Of a stretch of 33,197 nucleotides of DNA, positions 31,568-33,197 are shown piece by piece. Position 1 is the first letter of the stretch. Each line of letters opens with the position of its first letter. This DNA is from Acidobacteriota bacterium (GTDB lineage: Bacteria > Acidobacteriota > Vicinamibacteria > Vicinamibacterales > UBA8438). Location: the NCBI GenBank assembly GCA_022562495.1, contig JADFPE010000017.1:1-33197 (forward strand). The letters are read 5' to 3'. Below the pieces are notes generated by a model, which was not told the DNA's origin, searched no databases, and saw nothing but the letters and a program-made list of their open reading frames with translations. The position numbers and the translations under genes were made by a program.

Positions 31568-32140
31568 ATGAGCGCCGCTGCACATCTGTTCCCGGTGTTC
31601 CTGAAGCTGGCCGACCGTGCCGTCGTCATCGTCGGGGGCGGATCGGACGCAACCGCCAAGCTGAGCGCCGTGCTCGATGCCGGCGCCAGGGTCACCGTGG
31701 TCGCACCTGAGGTAACGCCGGAGATCGCCGGGAGCGGGGTGACGATACACCGCCGCCCCTTCGAGGCGTCCGACCTCGACGACGCGTGGCTGGCCGTGGC
31801 GGCCGCGCCACGCGCGGTCAACCGCGCCGTGGCGACGGCGGCCGAGACCCGGCGGGTCTTCGTCAATGCCGTGGACGACCCGGCGAACGCCAGCGTCTAT
31901 CTCGGAGGCGTGGTGCGGCGCGGCGGCGTGACGGTAGCGATTTCGACAGACGGCCGGGCGCCCGCGCTCGCCGGGCTGATCCGCCAGGCGCTCGAGAGGC
32001 TGCTGCCCGAGGAGGAGGTGGAGCGGTGGATGTCGGTCGCCCGGGACCAGCGCGCCGCGTGGGTCGCCACCGGCGTGCCGATCGATCAGCGGCGCCCGTT
32101 GCTCTTGCGCGCGCTGGCCGGTCTCTACGAAGATCGGTAG
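31568..32140 (+). CDS. Precorrin-2 dehydrogenase / sirohydrochlorin ferrochelatase
   Basis: This 190-residue protein corresponds to the N-terminal half of CysG (Met8-like). It oxidises precorrin-2 to sirohydrochlorin with NAD and inserts iron to give siroheme. The NAD loop reads VVIVGGGSDATAKL (19-32). Further conserved segments are VFVNAVDDPANASVYLGGVV, with the likely catalytic Asp, and VTVAISTDGRAPALAGLIRQALE. ATG at 31568 has GGGAG eight bases upstream. It follows cysH by 45 bases and precedes the SUMT gene by 13, so siroheme synthesis is split into two proteins instead of the fused CysG of enterobacteria. Confidence 0.94.
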   Translation: MSAAAHLFPVFLKLADRAVVIVGGGSDATAKLSAVLDAGARVTVVAPEVTPEIAGSGVTIHRRPFEASDLDDAWLAVAAAPRAVNRAVATAAETRRVFVNAVDDPANASVYLGGVVRRGGVTVAISTDGRAPALAGLIRQALERLLPEEEVERWMSVARDQRAAWVATGVPIDQRRPLLLRALAGLYEDR

Positions 32141-32153
32141 GCAGGCATCCGTG

Positions 32154-32975
32154 ATGACCAAGGGATTCGTCTCGCTCGTCGGCGCCGGCCCGGGCCACCC
32201 GGATCTGCTGACCGTGCAGGCGCTCGACCGCCTGCGGGCGGCCGACCTGGTGCTCTATGACGCGCTGGTCACCCCCGAGGTGGTCGCCCTCGCCGAGCGA
32301 GCGCAACGGTTCTTCGTGGGCAAGCGCGCCGGCCGCAAGTCGGTGCGTCAGGAGACGATCACCCGGGTCATGGTGCGGGCCGCGCGCCGGGGACGCCGTG
32401 TGGTCCGGCTGAAGTGCGGCGACCCGTATGTGCTCGGCCGCGGAGGCGAGGAAGCGATGGCGCTCCGAGCAGCCGGTGTCCCGTTCGAGGTGGTGCAGGG
32501 GCTCACGACGGCGGTTGCCGTGCCGGCGCTGGCCGGGATCCCGGTCACACACCGCGGTCTGGCCTCCGGGTTTGTCGTCGTCTCGGGGCACGACGAGTCG
32601 AGCTTCAGACCGATTCTGGGCTCGCTCGACCCGGGGACGCTGACGGTGATCGTACTGATGGGGCTGGCGCACCGCGGTGCGGTCGCGGCCTGTCTGATCG
32701 AGCGCGGGTGGCCATCCGAGACGGCCACCGCGGTTGTGTTCGCGGCGTCGACACCACGCGCGCGCACGTGGGTCGGCACCCTGGGACACCTGGGGACGGC
32801 CCCGGGCGCGACCGATGCCAACGAACCCGGCACGATCGTCATCGGGGACGTCGTCGATCTGCACGCGGTGCTCGCAGTCGGTGGTGACACCCCGCATCGC
32901 ATCGAGACCCCGCGCGAGACCCGCAGCGCGTGGCCAGTAGCAGGTGTGACGAAGGAGCAGATTGGCCGTCTGTGA
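32154..32975 (+). CDS. cobA: Uroporphyrinogen-III C-methyltransferase (SUMT)
   Basis: This 273-residue SAM-dependent enzyme methylates uroporphyrinogen III at C2 and C7 to precorrin-2, the substrate of the preceding gene product. Family motifs are VGAGPGHPDLLT (9-20), LKCGDPYVLGRGGEE near 83-97 and the VVQGLTTAVAVPALAGIPVTHRG region. ATG at 32154 is used; a GTG directly before it is also possible, with AGGCAGG upstream in either case. The last dozen residues (AGVTKEQIGRL) lie beyond the usual end of the family and run up to the repeat-rich gap, as in cysQ. It is the last gene of the attenuated sulfur operon in this window. Confidence 0.95.
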   Translation: MTKGFVSLVGAGPGHPDLLTVQALDRLRAADLVLYDALVTPEVVALAERAQRFFVGKRAGRKSVRQETITRVMVRAARRGRRVVRLKCGDPYVLGRGGEEAMALRAAGVPFEVVQGLTTAVAVPALAGIPVTHRGLASGFVVVSGHDESSFRPILGSLDPGTLTVIVLMGLAHRGAVAACLIERGWPSETATAVVFAASTPRARTWVGTLGHLGTAPGATDANEPGTIVIGDVVDLHAVLAVGGDTPHRIETPRETRSAWPVAGVTKEQIGRL

Positions 32976-32986
32976 CTGAGGCACCG

Positions 32987-33010
32987 TCCGCCTCCACCAA
33001 AGTGTCGGCG
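32987..33010 (+). repeat. 24-nt dispersed repeat, family III
   Basis: TCCGCCTCCACCAAAGTGTC followed by GGCG, 19 of 24 identical to 20455-20478. It begins 11 bases after the SUMT stop and continues into AGACTTGGCCATAGCCGGCG. Confidence 0.6.
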
Positions 33011-33055
33011 AGACTTGGCCATAGCCGGCGTGTGAACGGACCGGGCGGCGGTTGG

Positions 33056-33158
33056 CGCAAGCAGGGCGGATGCAGTGCCCGTCGGCAGGCTCAGGGCGTC
33101 CCGAGTGCGTCGAGGGGCGCCGGCCGAATGCAGCGGGACGTTCACCACGGGCTGCTAG
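33056..33158 (-). mobile_element. 166-bp element, copy C: truncated and interrupted
   Basis: On the minus strand it opens with CTAGCAGCCCGTGGTGA at 33158 and follows copy B to CGGCG (33118). It is then split by 42 bases (33076-33117) before CTGCATCC (33075-33068) resumes the match, which fades near 33056. The 42-base insert contains GCCCTGAGCCTGCCGACGGG followed by C, a variant of a short repeat I recall from many bacterial genomes. The gap 32976-33197 therefore consists almost wholly of nested repeats, with no supported gene. Confidence 0.6.
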
Positions 33159-33197
33159 GCGCAACGACGCGTGGAGCTGGTACGCGCGTGCGTCCTG

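Noticed and set aside
1-33197. tRNA, rRNA or transposase genes
   Set aside because: I scanned for T-loop-like GGTTCGAATCC patterns, conserved rRNA segments and DDE or tyrosine-recombinase motifs and found none I could support.

Overview
The window is about 33 kb of GC-rich bacterial DNA, densely coding on both strands with short gaps. The gene content (PQQ-propeller protein of the WPNWRGP type, fused MFS/spermidine-synthase protein, oligopeptidase B, alkaline-phosphatase-superfamily pair, DUF4399, DUF6526, DUF4202) and many short dispersed intergenic repeats suggest an uncultured Acidobacteriota of the Vicinamibacteria type. That assignment is an inference from gene families and remembered repeat types, not a marker-gene result. 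I saw no rRNA, tRNA, CRISPR array or transposase.

Layout. 1-7276 (minus): the N-terminal part of a sodium:solute symporter coupled to a DUF3311 partner, a secreted PQQ-propeller protein, a membrane spermidine-synthase-like protein and an S9A oligopeptidase. 7480-11543 (minus): an FtsX-type ABC permease and its ATPase. 11656-15166 (minus): pterin dehydratase, a LuxE/PaaK/EhpF-like acyl-activating enzyme, a DUF4399 lipoprotein and an aldehyde dehydrogenase without the usual general-base Glu, together a candidate carboxylate-to-aldehyde module. 15385-17755: DUF6526, DUF427, two gene remnants (SRPBCC and VOC), and a 2,4-dienoyl-CoA-reductase-like SDR between two inverted copies of a 166-bp palindromic element. 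17914-22133: DUF4202, a Sat-CysC fusion (makes PAPS), CysQ (removes PAP) and, divergently, a sulfotransferase (uses PAPS). 22314-27818 (plus): two metal-dependent phosphodiesterase-superfamily proteins, a ribbon-helix-helix-like small protein and an Oxa1/EMC3-like membrane protein. 28044-30409: a DUF2235 hydrolase and a truncated lipoprotein. 30270-32975 (plus): a sulfate-assimilation operon (DUF2061, APS reductase CysH, siroheme dehydrogenase/ferrochelatase, SUMT). 32976-33197: nested repeats.

The most striking signal is at 30270-30504. A consensus-like promoter is followed by a 29-codon ORF with five consecutive Cys codons, then by a perfect 11-bp GC-rich hairpin with nine T's, and 37 bases later by the first gene of the cys operon. 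This is the architecture of a cysteine-sensing transcription attenuator. The promoter would start transcription at an in-frame GTG, so the leader may be leaderless, as in the polycysteine leaders known from mycobacteria.

The two sulfur loci fit together: Sat-CysC and CysQ supply and recycle activated sulfate for sulfation, while CysH and the siroheme genes lead to sulfite and then sulfide (the sulfite reductase itself is not in the window). Several repeat families (166-bp palindromes, 24-nt elements, GC-rich hairpin blocks, CTTCTGA-type tandem repeats) fill nearly all gaps, and several of them supply stop codons or start-codon context.
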